A stretch of DNA of 64,000 nucleotides. It comes from Arthrobacter sp. efr-133-R2A-120 (GTDB taxonomy: Bacteria > Actinomycetota > Actinomycetes > Actinomycetales > Micrococcaceae). How positions within the stretch are numbered: position 1 is the stretch's first letter; each line of letters starts with the position of its first letter. The notes beneath the pieces are model-generated. The model was not told the origin of the DNA. It was given only the letters and a program-made list of their open reading frames with translations, and ran no database searches. The translations under genes and the position numbers were made by a program. The stretch spans positions 1 to 64,000 of the forward strand of contig NZ_JARVRF010000003.1 of assembly GCF_030209835.1 (NCBI RefSeq), given 5' to 3'. This document shows positions 34,863 through 43,780 of this stretch, piece by piece.

Positions 34863-36193
34863 GCCTGGACACTCTCCTTGCCTGATACGGATGCTTCGTC
34901 AGCTGTTTCGGACGATGACTTGCCGGTGATGAGGTCGTGCAAGGGCTGGAAGCTTCCACCGTGGCCGCCAACGCCGAACTCGTATGCCGTCTCGGCGTGC
35001 AGGCTGAGGTCTGCGCCGGCGATCTCCTGGCGTTCGGAGATGCGGAAGCCCATGAGCTTGTGGATCGGGTAGGCGATGATGAACGTCATGATGCCCGTGA
35101 AGACGATCGAGCAAAGCGCTGCAAGGGACTGTGCAACCAGCTGGGTGGTACCTCCGCCATAGAACAGGCCTGCAGCACCCTGGGTCGGGGTGGCGAGGAA
35201 GCCGATGGCCACCGTGCCGATGATGCCGGACACCAGGTGCACGCCGACGACATCCAGGGAGTCATCGTAGCCAAGCTTGAACTTCAGGCCGACCGCGAGG
35301 GCCGAGGCAACGCCGGCTGCGACGCCGAGTGCGATGGCGCCGAGGGGAGAAACGTTGGCACAAGCCGGGGTGATGGCAACCAGGCCGGCAACGACACCCG
35401 AAGCGGCACCGAGGGAGGTGGGGTGGCCGTCACGGATGCGCTCCACGATAAGCCAGCCGAGCATGGCCGCTGCCGGAGCAGCGAGGGTGTTGATCCAGAT
35501 GAGGCCCGCCTGCTCCACGGTTGCTGCTGCACCGGCGTTGAAGCCGAACCAGCCGAACCAGAGGATGGCGGCACCGAGCATGACCAGGGGCACGTTGTGC
35601 GGGCGGTGGTTCGGGTCCTTGCCGAAGCCCTTGCGGTTGCCGATGATCAGGACGAGGATCAGGCCAGCCACACCAGCGTTGATGTGCACCACGGTGCCAC
35701 CGGCGAAGTCGATGACCGGAGCGAAAGTCTGGCCGAACCAGCCGTCCTTGGAGAAGAGGCCGCCGCCCCAGACCATGTAGGCCATGGGTGCGTAGACAAG
35801 GGTTGCCCAGATCGGGGTGAAGAGCGTCCAGGCCGAGAACTTGGCACGGTCCGCGATGGCACCGGAGATGAGGGCCACGGTGATGATCGCGAAGGTGGCG
35901 GCGTAGCCTACCTTGAGGAGGTCAGCGGGATCCGTGAAGTTGTGCAGACCGAAGTGGCTGAACGGGTTTGCGAAGAGCTGGAAGAAGTTGTCCGTGTTGC
36001 TCGTGGACATCGATGCGCCCCACAAGACCCAGACGATGGTCACTGTGCCGATGGCGATGAAGCTCATCATCATCATGTTCAGGGCGGCCTTGGCACGGGT
36101 CATGCCGCCATAGAAGAATGCCAGGCCCGGGGTCATGAACAGCACGAAGGCTGACGCGACCAGGAGCCAAACGAGACCGGCGCTGAATTCCAT
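34859..36193 (-). CDS. amtB: Ammonium transporter
   Basis: The 444-residue membrane protein has about 11 hydrophobic segments. The family marks are MTPGLAFFYGGMTRAKAALN, the FAGGTVVHINAGVAGLI signature (pore His in VVHIN) and GVHLVSGIIGT (second pore His). It moves ammonium/ammonia into the cell and is gated by PII, encoded next. The upstream 226 bp toward the MFS gene are AT-richer and hold its promoter; GTAAC-like half-sites around 36355 hint at GlnR-type control but match poorly. Confidence 0.95.
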   Translation of the reverse strand: MEFSAGLVWLLVASAFVLFMTPGLAFFYGGMTRAKAALNMMMMSFIAIGTVTIVWVLWGASMSTSNTDNFFQLFANPFSHFGLHNFTDPADLLKVGYAATFAIITVALISGAIADRAKFSAWTLFTPIWATLVYAPMAYMVWGGGLFSKDGWFGQTFAPVIDFAGGTVVHINAGVAGLILVLIIGNRKGFGKDPNHRPHNVPLVMLGAAILWFGWFGFNAGAAATVEQAGLIWINTLAAPAAAMLGWLIVERIRDGHPTSLGAASGVVAGLVAITPACANVSPLGAIALGVAAGVASALAVGLKFKLGYDDSLDVVGVHLVSGIIGTVAIGFLATPTQGAAGLFYGGGTTQLVAQSLAALCSIVFTGIMTFIIAYPIHKLMGFRISERQEIAGADLSLHAETAYEFGVGGHGGSFQPLHDLITGKSSSETADEASVSGKESVQA

Positions 36194-36419
36194 GGTCTAC
36201 GTCCTCTCTGCTCTTTGTTGCGGACTTTGCCGCCTGTCCCAACGCAATTGCGTTCTACATAAGAGTTTTGCGGGGCAGTGTTTCACCTGCGAAGGTTTTA
36301 GATTGCGGGGCTGTTACAAGAACTTCTCGAACGTAAATGGTGCATATCACCCTTGTTACGGATATGTTTCGTCAGTTCCACATCCCCTGCTTTCCAACTA
36401 CCCAGAGGACCCCAACGCC

Positions 36420-37655
36420 ATGACCGCAAGCCCCGAATCCCCCGCCAATCAAGGAGCGAGGGCCGCGAAGGCTGAAATGCCACGGGACATCAAGGTGATG
36501 TTGGCGGCAGAGTTCCTCATCGCACTGGGTTTCGGCCTCGTGGCACCCGTGCTGCCCCAGTTCGCTACGACTTTCGACGTCGGAGCGACGGCCGCCGCGG
36601 TGATCGTGAGTATTTTCGCCTTCATGCGCTTGGTGTTTGCCCCGGCCGGAGGTGCCCTGATGGGCCGCTTCGGTGAGCGTCCCGTGTACATCGCAGGGTT
36701 GCTCATAGTGGCGGCGTCGACGGCAGCGTGCGCCTTCGCCCAGAACTATTGGCAGCTGCTCGTTTTCCGGGGCCTTGGCGGGGCTGGTTCCGTGATGTTC
36801 ACGGTTGCTGCGATGGGCCTGTTGATCAGGCTCGCCCCTCCGGAAAGCCGTGGGCGGGTCTCCGGCGCGTATGCCTCCGCCTTCCTGATCGGCAGCGTCC
36901 TTGGCCCTGTGGTCGGCGGCCTGTTGGCCGGGTTCGGCCTGCGCGTCCCGTTCCTTGCCTACGCGGCAGCCCTGGTCCTGGCGGCCTTGGTTGTGCGCAC
37001 GCAGCTGACGGGCAGTTCAAATGCAGCCGACCACGGTGGCGCTGCGGGGCCGGCGATGCAGATGAAGGAGGCCCTGGGCGACTCTGCCTACCGGGCCGCC
37101 CTGTTCTCCAGTTTCAGCAACGGCTGGGCGACCTTCGGCGTGCGTATGGCCACTGTGCCATTGTTCGCTGTGGTTGTCCTGGCCGGAGGATCGGCCTCGG
37201 CGGGTTGGGCGCTGGCAGTGTTTGCCGGCGGAAACGCGCTGGCGCTGACCTTCTCCGGCCGTATGGCTGACACTTTCGGCCGCAAGCCCATGATGTTGCT
37301 GGGCTTGGTCGTCACCGGCCTGGCCACCGCGGCCATCGGTTTGACGGGCAATCTTCCCGCGTTTTTCGCGGCGTCTGCGGCGGCGGGCTTCGGCTCCGGC
37401 TTGCTCAACCCTGCCCAGCAGGCCGCCGTCGGGGACATCATCGGTCGTGGCCGCTCCGGTGGCAAGGTGCTGGCCGTCTTCCAGATGGCCTCTGACGCCG
37501 GAGCGATCGTTGGCCCGGTCCTCGTCGGACTCCTGGCCGATGGGCTCGGATACGGCTGGGCGTTCGGCGCAACCGGCGGCATCCTCCTGCTCGCCGCCGT
37601 CGGCTGGTCCGTTGCGCGTGAGCCCATGCAGCGCGGCCCGGAGCGCATCGACTAG
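36420..37655 (+). CDS. MFS transporter, drug-efflux type
   Basis: The 411-residue protein has 12 predicted membrane segments. The motif-A loop is RFGERPVYIAG after segment 2 and a second copy, GRMADTFGRKPMMLLG, comes after segment 8. The pattern fits 12-TM drug:H+ antiporters; the substrate is unknown. ATG 36420 is set where the conserved MTASPES start begins. The TAG stop lies inside a long palindrome. Confidence 0.85.
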   Translation: MTASPESPANQGARAAKAEMPRDIKVMLAAEFLIALGFGLVAPVLPQFATTFDVGATAAAVIVSIFAFMRLVFAPAGGALMGRFGERPVYIAGLLIVAASTAACAFAQNYWQLLVFRGLGGAGSVMFTVAAMGLLIRLAPPESRGRVSGAYASAFLIGSVLGPVVGGLLAGFGLRVPFLAYAAALVLAALVVRTQLTGSSNAADHGGAAGPAMQMKEALGDSAYRAALFSSFSNGWATFGVRMATVPLFAVVVLAGGSASAGWALAVFAGGNALALTFSGRMADTFGRKPMMLLGLVVTGLATAAIGLTGNLPAFFAASAAAGFGSGLLNPAQQAAVGDIIGRGRSGGKVLAVFQMASDAGAIVGPVLVGLLADGLGYGWAFGATGGILLLAAVGWSVAREPMQRGPERID

Positions 37656-37725
37656 CCCAACTAAATAGCAGTTAATGTCGTTTTCAGGGCTGAAAACGAC
37701 ATTAACTGCTATTTAGTTGGGCTAG
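37652..37725. repeat. 74-bp perfect palindrome between MFS gene and ftsY
   Basis: Two 36-nt arms (37652-37687 and 37690-37725) are exact inverse complements around a 2-nt centre. It is AT-rich against its surroundings, contains the MFS stop codon, and ends 6 bp before the ftsY stop. It probably acts as a bidirectional terminator, but it is far longer than needed. Confidence 0.85.
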
Positions 37726-37731
37726 ATGCAC

Positions 37732-38955
37732 CTAGTTGAGCAGGGCGTCGACGAAGGCTTCGGCCTCGAACGGCGCGAGGTCGTCCGGTCCTTCGCCGAG
37801 GCCGACAAGCTTGACCGGCACGCCGAGGGCCTTTTGGATCGCGACGACGATCCCGCCCTTCGCCGTGCCGTCCAGCTTCGTGAGCACGATTCCCGTGATG
37901 TTGACCACTTCGGAAAAGACCTTGGCCTGGTTCAGGCCGTTCTGGCCGGTGGTCGCATCCAGCACCAGCAGGACTTCGTCCACTTCGGCCAGCTTCTCGA
38001 TGACGCGCTTGACCTTGCTGAGCTCGTCCATCAGGCCGACCTTGTTTTGCAGGCGGCCGGCGGTGTCGATCATGACGACATCGACTTCCTGCTCAATGCC
38101 GGACTTGACGGCTTCATAGGCGACAGAGGCGGGGTCCGCGCCGACGACGTGCGACCGGACGGTTGCGACGCCGACTCGCTGGCCCCACGTCGCAAGCTGT
38201 TCGGCAGCCGCTGCGCGGAAGGTGTCGGCTGCGCCCAGCAGGACGTCCTTGTCTTCGGCCACGAGAACGCGCGCGAGCTTGCCGACGGTGGTGGTCTTGC
38301 CCACCCCGTTGACGCCGACGACGATCATGATGGCCGGGTGGGCTCCCTTGCGTTCCACGTTCAAGCTGCGGTCCATCGTGGGATCCACGAGCTTGATGAG
38401 CTCCTCGCGCAGGAGGGCCTTGACGTCCTCGGGGCTGCGGGTGCCCTGGACCTTGACCCGTGCGCGCAGGGCATCGACCAGCTGCATGGTGGGCTCGGTG
38501 CCGAGGTCGGCAAGGAGCAGTGTTTCCTCGACTTCGTCCCAGACGTTCTCGTCGATCTTGTCGCTCGAAAGCAGGGCCAGGAGACCCTTGCCGAGAATGC
38601 TGTTGGATTTGACCAATCGCGCGCGAAGCCGGTTGAGGCGGCCCTCGACAGGCGCGGGGGTCTCCACCTGGATAAGTTCCAGTCCTGCGGCGTCGTCCGG
38701 AACGTCTGTCTCCGGTACGGCGAGCTCGGCGGGCTCGACGACGTTGCCGGGCACCGTGCGATCCGGCGCGGTTCCGGGGGCGTCGTCGACGATCGTTCCG
38801 CCGCCCGCCGGGGCCCTGTCGGCGGGGTCGTTGGCGTCGCGCGTTCCAGCGTAAGTCGAGGAGGACTTCCGCGCCTTGAGCAGGACAGGAATCAGCCCTC
38901 CGACCACCACGATGGCAGCGACAATGGACAAAATAATGGGGAGGAGATCGTTCAC
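37732..38955 (-). CDS. ftsY: SRP receptor FtsY
   Basis: The 407-residue protein has an N-terminal membrane segment (about 4-26, LLPIILSIVAAIVVVGGLIP) and a charged linker. The NG domain has GVNGVGKTTTVGKLARVL, DTAGRLQNK and TKLDGTAKGG. It is the membrane GTPase that receives Ffh-bound ribosomes. It lies 20 bp downstream of smc. Confidence 0.95.
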   Translation of the reverse strand: MNDLLPIILSIVAAIVVVGGLIPVLLKARKSSSTYAGTRDANDPADRAPAGGGTIVDDAPGTAPDRTVPGNVVEPAELAVPETDVPDDAAGLELIQVETPAPVEGRLNRLRARLVKSNSILGKGLLALLSSDKIDENVWDEVEETLLLADLGTEPTMQLVDALRARVKVQGTRSPEDVKALLREELIKLVDPTMDRSLNVERKGAHPAIMIVVGVNGVGKTTTVGKLARVLVAEDKDVLLGAADTFRAAAAEQLATWGQRVGVATVRSHVVGADPASVAYEAVKSGIEQEVDVVMIDTAGRLQNKVGLMDELSKVKRVIEKLAEVDEVLLVLDATTGQNGLNQAKVFSEVVNITGIVLTKLDGTAKGGIVVAIQKALGVPVKLVGLGEGPDDLAPFEAEAFVDALLN

Positions 38956-38975
38956 TCCCCTAGCTTCTCACAAAG

Positions 38976-41900
38976 CTAGACCTCGGCACCGAGCCTTTGG
39001 CTGATGACGGTGGACACGCCGTCGCCCCGCATTGTCACTCCGTAGAGAGCGTCCGCGACCTCCATGGTCCGCTTCTGGTGCGTAATGACAATCAGCTGGC
39101 TGGACTCGCGCAGCTCTTCGAAAATCGTGATGAGCCTGCCCAGGTTCGTATCGTCCAACGCGGCTTCCACTTCATCCATGACATAGAACGGCGAGGGCCG
39201 CGCCTTGAAAATCGCCACGAGCAGCGCGACAGCTGTCAGCGACCGTTCGCCACCGGAAAGCAAGGACAATCGCTTGATCTTCTTCCCTGCGGGCCTTGCC
39301 TCCACCTCGATGCCGGTGGTCAGCATGTCATCGGGGTCCGTCAGCACCAATTTGCCCTCCCCGCCCGGGAAGAGCCGCGCAAAGACGTGGTCGAACTGTT
39401 TGGAAGTATCGGCGAACGCTTCAGCAAACACCTGCTGGACGCGGTTATCCACTTCCTTGATGATGTCCAAAAGGTCTTTGCGACTGGATTTGAGGTCTTC
39501 CAGCTGCGTGCTCAGGAATTGGTGGCGTTCCTCAAGCGCGGCAAATTCCTCGAGCGCCAACGGGTTTACTTTGCCAAGGGCGGCGAGGTCCCGTTCGGCC
39601 TTGCGGAGCCGTTTCTCCTGCTCGGCGCGGACAAAGGGGACACCTTCGACAATGGCGTTTCCGTCCTCGTCCACCGGCGTTCGGAGTTCGGCCCACTTGT
39701 CCACCGAAGCGGCGGGCACGGGAACGGGCTGCTCCGGACCGAAATCGGCCACGATTTGTTCCGCTGACAAGCCGAGTTCCTCGATGGCGCGGGTTTCCAA
39801 CGCTTCGATCCTGAGCCTTTGCTGGGCTCGGGCGAGTTCGTCGCGGTGAACAGAATCCGTCAGTCCGGCAAGTTCCTGGGCCAACGTCTCATTGCTGCTC
39901 CGGACATCGCCGAGTTCCTTTTCGCGCTGCTCCCGGACCGCCTCGGCCAGGTCGCGGGCGCGGGCAGCCAGGTCCACCGACACATCGACGAAACGTACGG
40001 CCTGTTCGACGGCGGAAGCGACGGCGGAGGCCCGCTCGGCTTGGGCTTTGCGGCGCATGGCCCGGCGCGCGGCTTCTTCACGTGCCCGCCGTTCGCTTGC
40101 GGCGGCCCGTTCGAGGGATGCGGCCCGGTTGCTGGTCGCGGCGAGCTGTTCCTCGGCACTTCGCAAGCCCAGCCTGACCTCCATCTCACGGGACCGGGCA
40201 TCGCTGGCAGCCCGGGCCAAGGCATCGCGGTGCTCCGTGGAAGGCTCTTCTTCCTGGGGGGCTTCTTGCGCCGCGGCCAGCCGTTCCGCGGCAAGCTCAA
40301 GGGATTCCTCTGCCACGGCGATGTTCAGTTCGGCCTTGGCCAGGGACTCGGCCATTCGATCGCGTTCCCCGACGGCGCTGCGCAACTGGGAGTTCAGGTG
40401 GCCGAGCCGTTCCGCGACTGCCGCCAGGCGGGCATCCGAGTCGTGAAGTTTGTCGAGCGCCGCGTTCGCCCGTTCCTGGGCATCGGCCCGGCGTGCTTCG
40501 GCTCCAGCCAGGGCGAACTTGCCCCGCTCAAGGCGGGTGGTGAGCTCGAGGAGCCGGGTGTCGGCGTCGTCCACTGCGGCCTGGACTTCAAGGAGCGACG
40601 GCGCCGTGGCCGATCCACCGTCTACCGTCAGGGCCCTGAAGACGTCGCCTTCGAGGGTCACCGCAGTGAGCGTCGGGTTGCCGGCAATGAGGCTTGCCGC
40701 CGCATGCAAGTCGTCGACGACGGCGGTGGACGCCAGGAGGTTCACCGCGCCACTGGCTTCGCTGGCGTCAGTCGCCACCAACTCGGCAGCCCAGCGCGCA
40801 CCGTCAGGCAGCGTTGGCAGTTCCCGCAGGCCGGGCTCCGGAGCCGCGGAGGGGACCGCGCCTGCCACCAAGAGCGAGGCGCGTCCGGCGTCGGCGTCCT
40901 TCAACAGCTGCATCGCGGCGACGGCTCCCGCGCCGTCCGCCACCACGACGGCGTCGGAAGCACTGCCAAGCGCTGCGGCCACGGCGGTCTCATACCCGGG
41001 CTCCACCGTCAGGAGGGAGGCCAGCGAGCCCAGGATTCCAGGGTGGTCCGAAGACAGAAGCCGCGAAGAGCCATCCTTGCGGTTGAGTCCGAGCTGCAAG
41101 GCATCACGGCGGGCGGTGAGCGAATCGCGTTGGCGGATTTCATCGCGTTCGGCAGCTTTCAACGCTTCAATCTCGGCGTTGATCTCGTCAAGAAGGGTGC
41201 TGGCGTCTTCGTATTCGGCGTCGAGGCTTTCTTCGCCGTCTTCAACGCCGGCCACTTGCGACTCGAGGGCTGTAAACTCACTTTGCGCGTGGCGACGGCG
41301 TTCCTCGCCGGCTGCCAGCGATTCCCTGAGCCGGCCCCTCTCGGCCTCGGCGGCCTCGGCCCGCGATCGTGCGGCGGCCAACTGACCTACGAGTTTCGCG
41401 AGGCCTTCACGGCGATCGGCTGCTGCCCGCAACACGGCCGTCAGGCGCTTGTCCTCTGCCGCGGCAAGGTTCTCGGCTTCCTGTTTGGCTGCCGTAGCCT
41501 CGAGCAGGGCTGCTTGCTTCGCCAGGATGTCGTGCTCCAGCTCCGCCTGTTCCTGCCGGACCCGGGCGGCCTGACGGTCCAGGTGATCCGGGTCGCGGCC
41601 TGAATCCGGGGCAGCATCGGAGGAACCGAGGAGACGGCGGCGCTCGGTAGCGAGGGATCCCAAGGCGCGAAGCCGGTCCCTGGTTGCCGACAGCTGGTAC
41701 CAGTTGTCCCTGGCCGCATTGAGCTTGGGTGTGGCCTCAGCCGCGAGCTGCTCAAGACGGATCTGGCGTTGACGGCCTGCGCTGAGCTCCGCTTCTACCA
41801 CCTCGCGGCGCTCTTTCAACGCGGCTTCGTCGGCGACGTCCTTCTCCAGCGCCTGGGTCAGCTGGACGAGATCATCGGCCAACAGCCTGGACTTGGCGTC

Positions 41901-42590
41901 ACGAACGTCGAACTGCACGGTCTGGGCGCGGCGGGCGACTTCGGCCTGTTTGCCCAGCGGCGTGAGTTGGCGGCGGATTTCTGTCGTGAGGTCGCCAAGG
42001 CGTTGCAGGTTCGCCTGGATGGCTTCCAGCTTGCGGACGGTCTTTTCCTTGCGACGCCGGTGCTTGAGGATGCCTGCCGCTTCTTCGATGAATCCCCTGC
42101 GGTCCTCTGGGGTGGCGTGCAGGACACGGTCGAGTTGCCCCTGCCCCACGATCACATGCATCTCCCGGCCAAGGCCTGAATCCGAGAGCAGTTCCTGGAT
42201 GTCCAGGAGGCGGCATGGCGAGCCGTTGATGGCGTACTCGGATCCGCCGGTCCGGAACAGTGTGCGGGAAATGGTGACTTCGCTGTACTCGATCGGCAGG
42301 GCGCCGTCGGCGTTGTCGATCGTCAGCGCAACGTGCGCGCGGCCCAATGGTGGCCGCCCCGAGGTACCCGCGAAGATGACGTCTTCCATTTTGCCGCCGC
42401 GCAGGGTCTTGGCACCTTGTTCGCCCATGACCCAGGCCAGCGCGTCAACCACATTGGACTTGCCCGAACCGTTGGGGCCGACAACGGCGGTGACTCCCGG
42501 CTCGAAGTCGAACGTCGTGGCCGACGCGAACGACTTGAATCCCCGGACAGTCAAACTTTTCAGGTGCAAGGTGTTTCGGTTCTCTTTCAA
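38976..42590 (-). CDS. smc: Chromosome segregation protein SMC
   Basis: The 1204-residue protein has Walker A GPNGSGKSNVVDALAWVM (38-45 core), long coiled coils, a hinge near 520-680 (LASLLTVEPGYETAVAAALG) and a C-terminal ABC signature (LSGGERSLTAVALLV) with Walker B DEVEAALDDTNLGR. With ScpA/ScpB it folds and separates the chromosome. It forms the pair smc-ftsY seen in many actinobacteria. Confidence 0.96.
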   Translation of the reverse strand: MKENRNTLHLKSLTVRGFKSFASATTFDFEPGVTAVVGPNGSGKSNVVDALAWVMGEQGAKTLRGGKMEDVIFAGTSGRPPLGRAHVALTIDNADGALPIEYSEVTISRTLFRTGGSEYAINGSPCRLLDIQELLSDSGLGREMHVIVGQGQLDRVLHATPEDRRGFIEEAAGILKHRRRKEKTVRKLEAIQANLQRLGDLTTEIRRQLTPLGKQAEVARRAQTVQFDVRDAKSRLLADDLVQLTQALEKDVADEAALKERREVVEAELSAGRQRQIRLEQLAAEATPKLNAARDNWYQLSATRDRLRALGSLATERRRLLGSSDAAPDSGRDPDHLDRQAARVRQEQAELEHDILAKQAALLEATAAKQEAENLAAAEDKRLTAVLRAAADRREGLAKLVGQLAAARSRAEAAEAERGRLRESLAAGEERRRHAQSEFTALESQVAGVEDGEESLDAEYEDASTLLDEINAEIEALKAAERDEIRQRDSLTARRDALQLGLNRKDGSSRLLSSDHPGILGSLASLLTVEPGYETAVAAALGSASDAVVVADGAGAVAAMQLLKDADAGRASLLVAGAVPSAAPEPGLRELPTLPDGARWAAELVATDASEASGAVNLLASTAVVDDLHAAASLIAGNPTLTAVTLEGDVFRALTVDGGSATAPSLLEVQAAVDDADTRLLELTTRLERGKFALAGAEARRADAQERANAALDKLHDSDARLAAVAERLGHLNSQLRSAVGERDRMAESLAKAELNIAVAEESLELAAERLAAAQEAPQEEEPSTEHRDALARAASDARSREMEVRLGLRSAEEQLAATSNRAASLERAAASERRAREEAARRAMRRKAQAERASAVASAVEQAVRFVDVSVDLAARARDLAEAVREQREKELGDVRSSNETLAQELAGLTDSVHRDELARAQQRLRIEALETRAIEELGLSAEQIVADFGPEQPVPVPAASVDKWAELRTPVDEDGNAIVEGVPFVRAEQEKRLRKAERDLAALGKVNPLALEEFAALEERHQFLSTQLEDLKSSRKDLLDIIKEVDNRVQQVFAEAFADTSKQFDHVFARLFPGGEGKLVLTDPDDMLTTGIEVEARPAGKKIKRLSLLSGGERSLTAVALLVAIFKARPSPFYVMDEVEAALDDTNLGRLITIFEELRESSQLIVITHQKRTMEVADALYGVTMRGDGVSTVISQRLGAEV

Positions 42591-42667
42591 TGGCGGCAGT
42601 GGCTGCTTTACGGCCTAAATCTACCGCCCTCCCGCCGAATGGCCCGGATTGGCTGCGGCTGGGCGCA

Positions 42668-43780
42668 TTACCGGACCACTGACGGAGACCATGCGTGCTC
42701 AATGAAGAGGGCGGGTGCCGCGGAAGGGTCGGTCCGGATCGACCAGATGTCGCTGTCGGTTCCAGAGCCGTTACGCGGCAGGCCGTATAGCAGGGTGGAG
42801 TTGTCCAGCCACTCAATCTGGTCGTCGATGCTCTGCTGCTCGGACAGCACGGTCTCCTTGCCGCTGGCGAGGTCCAGGACGGCGATACGGCGGTGGCCGG
42901 TCAGGGAGCCGGAGTCACTCTTCTTGTAGGCGATGCGGGTGCCGTCCGGGGATACGGAGGGACATTCAATCCCCGAGCCGACTACAGTCAGCGTCCGCCC
43001 GGCGAAGCTCCCTTTTACGAGCCAGATTTTGCCCTGGGAGGAGGCCGTGGCATAGAAGACATCCGGCTGCCGGGGGACGAAGGTGACGCCCCAGATGTTC
43101 CTGTCAGTGGCCTTGATCCTGTTTCCGTCCAGGATCAGCGCGAAGCCTTCGAGGTTTCCGCTGACCGGCCCGGCCTGGTCCCGGATGACGGTTTCCGTTG
43201 AGAATCCGGCTGCGGAGTAGGAGTGGCCGGACACGAAAACGGTGGAGGCCATCAGTGAACCGTCGGCATTGGTCCGTGCCCTGCTCGGGATGCCTGGAAG
43301 AGGCCAACTCGCCGTCTGCTTCCAGTGGCTGTCGTACACCGAGGCTTGGAAGTTTGTAGCGAGCTCGTGTTTGGTTTGCAGGCAAAACGCCATCGCAGAC
43401 GTGCCGTAGACGCGGTCGCAGGCTATTCCGCTCAATGCCCTCGGGCCACCCGGATCCGTCAACGGTACTGTCGCAGCCTCGCCGAAGCCTTGGCCCGGGG
43501 CGGTGTTGCGGAAGAGAACGAAAGGTGCAACCGGCAAGGCCTGCGACGTGGTGACTTCAACAGGGGGCGGCGCGGCTTGGCTCGCTTTGGCACCCTGGAA
43601 TTCCAGCGCCGCATAGATTCCAGCCGCCGCGATCGCGGTGACTGTGATCACCAGCAGCGTTATGACGCGCTGCCTGCTGATCATCAACCGTTGCCCGGTT
43701 GTTTCGCCGGTCCGTCCCTGAGTGGTGGGCCGCATTGCAGCCCTCCGTTCCGCGGCCGGTATCCGGCTGCGCGGTGTCAT
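42668..43780 (-). CDS. TolB-like beta-propeller protein, membrane-anchored
   Basis: The 370-residue protein has a cytosolic N-terminus, one membrane segment (about 38-58, VITLLVITVTAIAAAGIYAA) and an extracellular PD40-type propeller with CPSVSPDGTRIAYKKSDSGS and SIDDQIEWLDNSTLLYGLPR. Its ATG overlaps the stop of the MFS gene as ATGA, so the two are made together. The function is unknown; sensing or chaperoning for the transporter is a guess. Confidence 0.75.
   Translation of the reverse strand: MTPRSRIPAAERRAAMRPTTQGRTGETTGQRLMISRQRVITLLVITVTAIAAAGIYAALEFQGAKASQAAPPPVEVTTSQALPVAPFVLFRNTAPGQGFGEAATVPLTDPGGPRALSGIACDRVYGTSAMAFCLQTKHELATNFQASVYDSHWKQTASWPLPGIPSRARTNADGSLMASTVFVSGHSYSAAGFSTETVIRDQAGPVSGNLEGFALILDGNRIKATDRNIWGVTFVPRQPDVFYATASSQGKIWLVKGSFAGRTLTVVGSGIECPSVSPDGTRIAYKKSDSGSLTGHRRIAVLDLASGKETVLSEQQSIDDQIEWLDNSTLLYGLPRNGSGTDSDIWSIRTDPSAAPALFIEHAWSPSVVR

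Noticed and set aside
34937..36154. 405-codon rightward frame opposite amtB
   Set aside because: Antisense to a well-conserved ammonium transporter; the composition (Gly/Asp/Glu-rich) is that of a shadow frame.
36340..36365. GlnR-type boxes before amtB
   Set aside because: Only one half-site fits (GTAAC); the partner half-sites do not match the GTnAC-N6-GAAAC pattern well enough to list as a site.
39819..41603. 594-codon rightward open frame opposite smc
   Set aside because: It is the antisense shadow of a clear SMC gene; high GC leaves such frames open. No known motif or start signal was seen.
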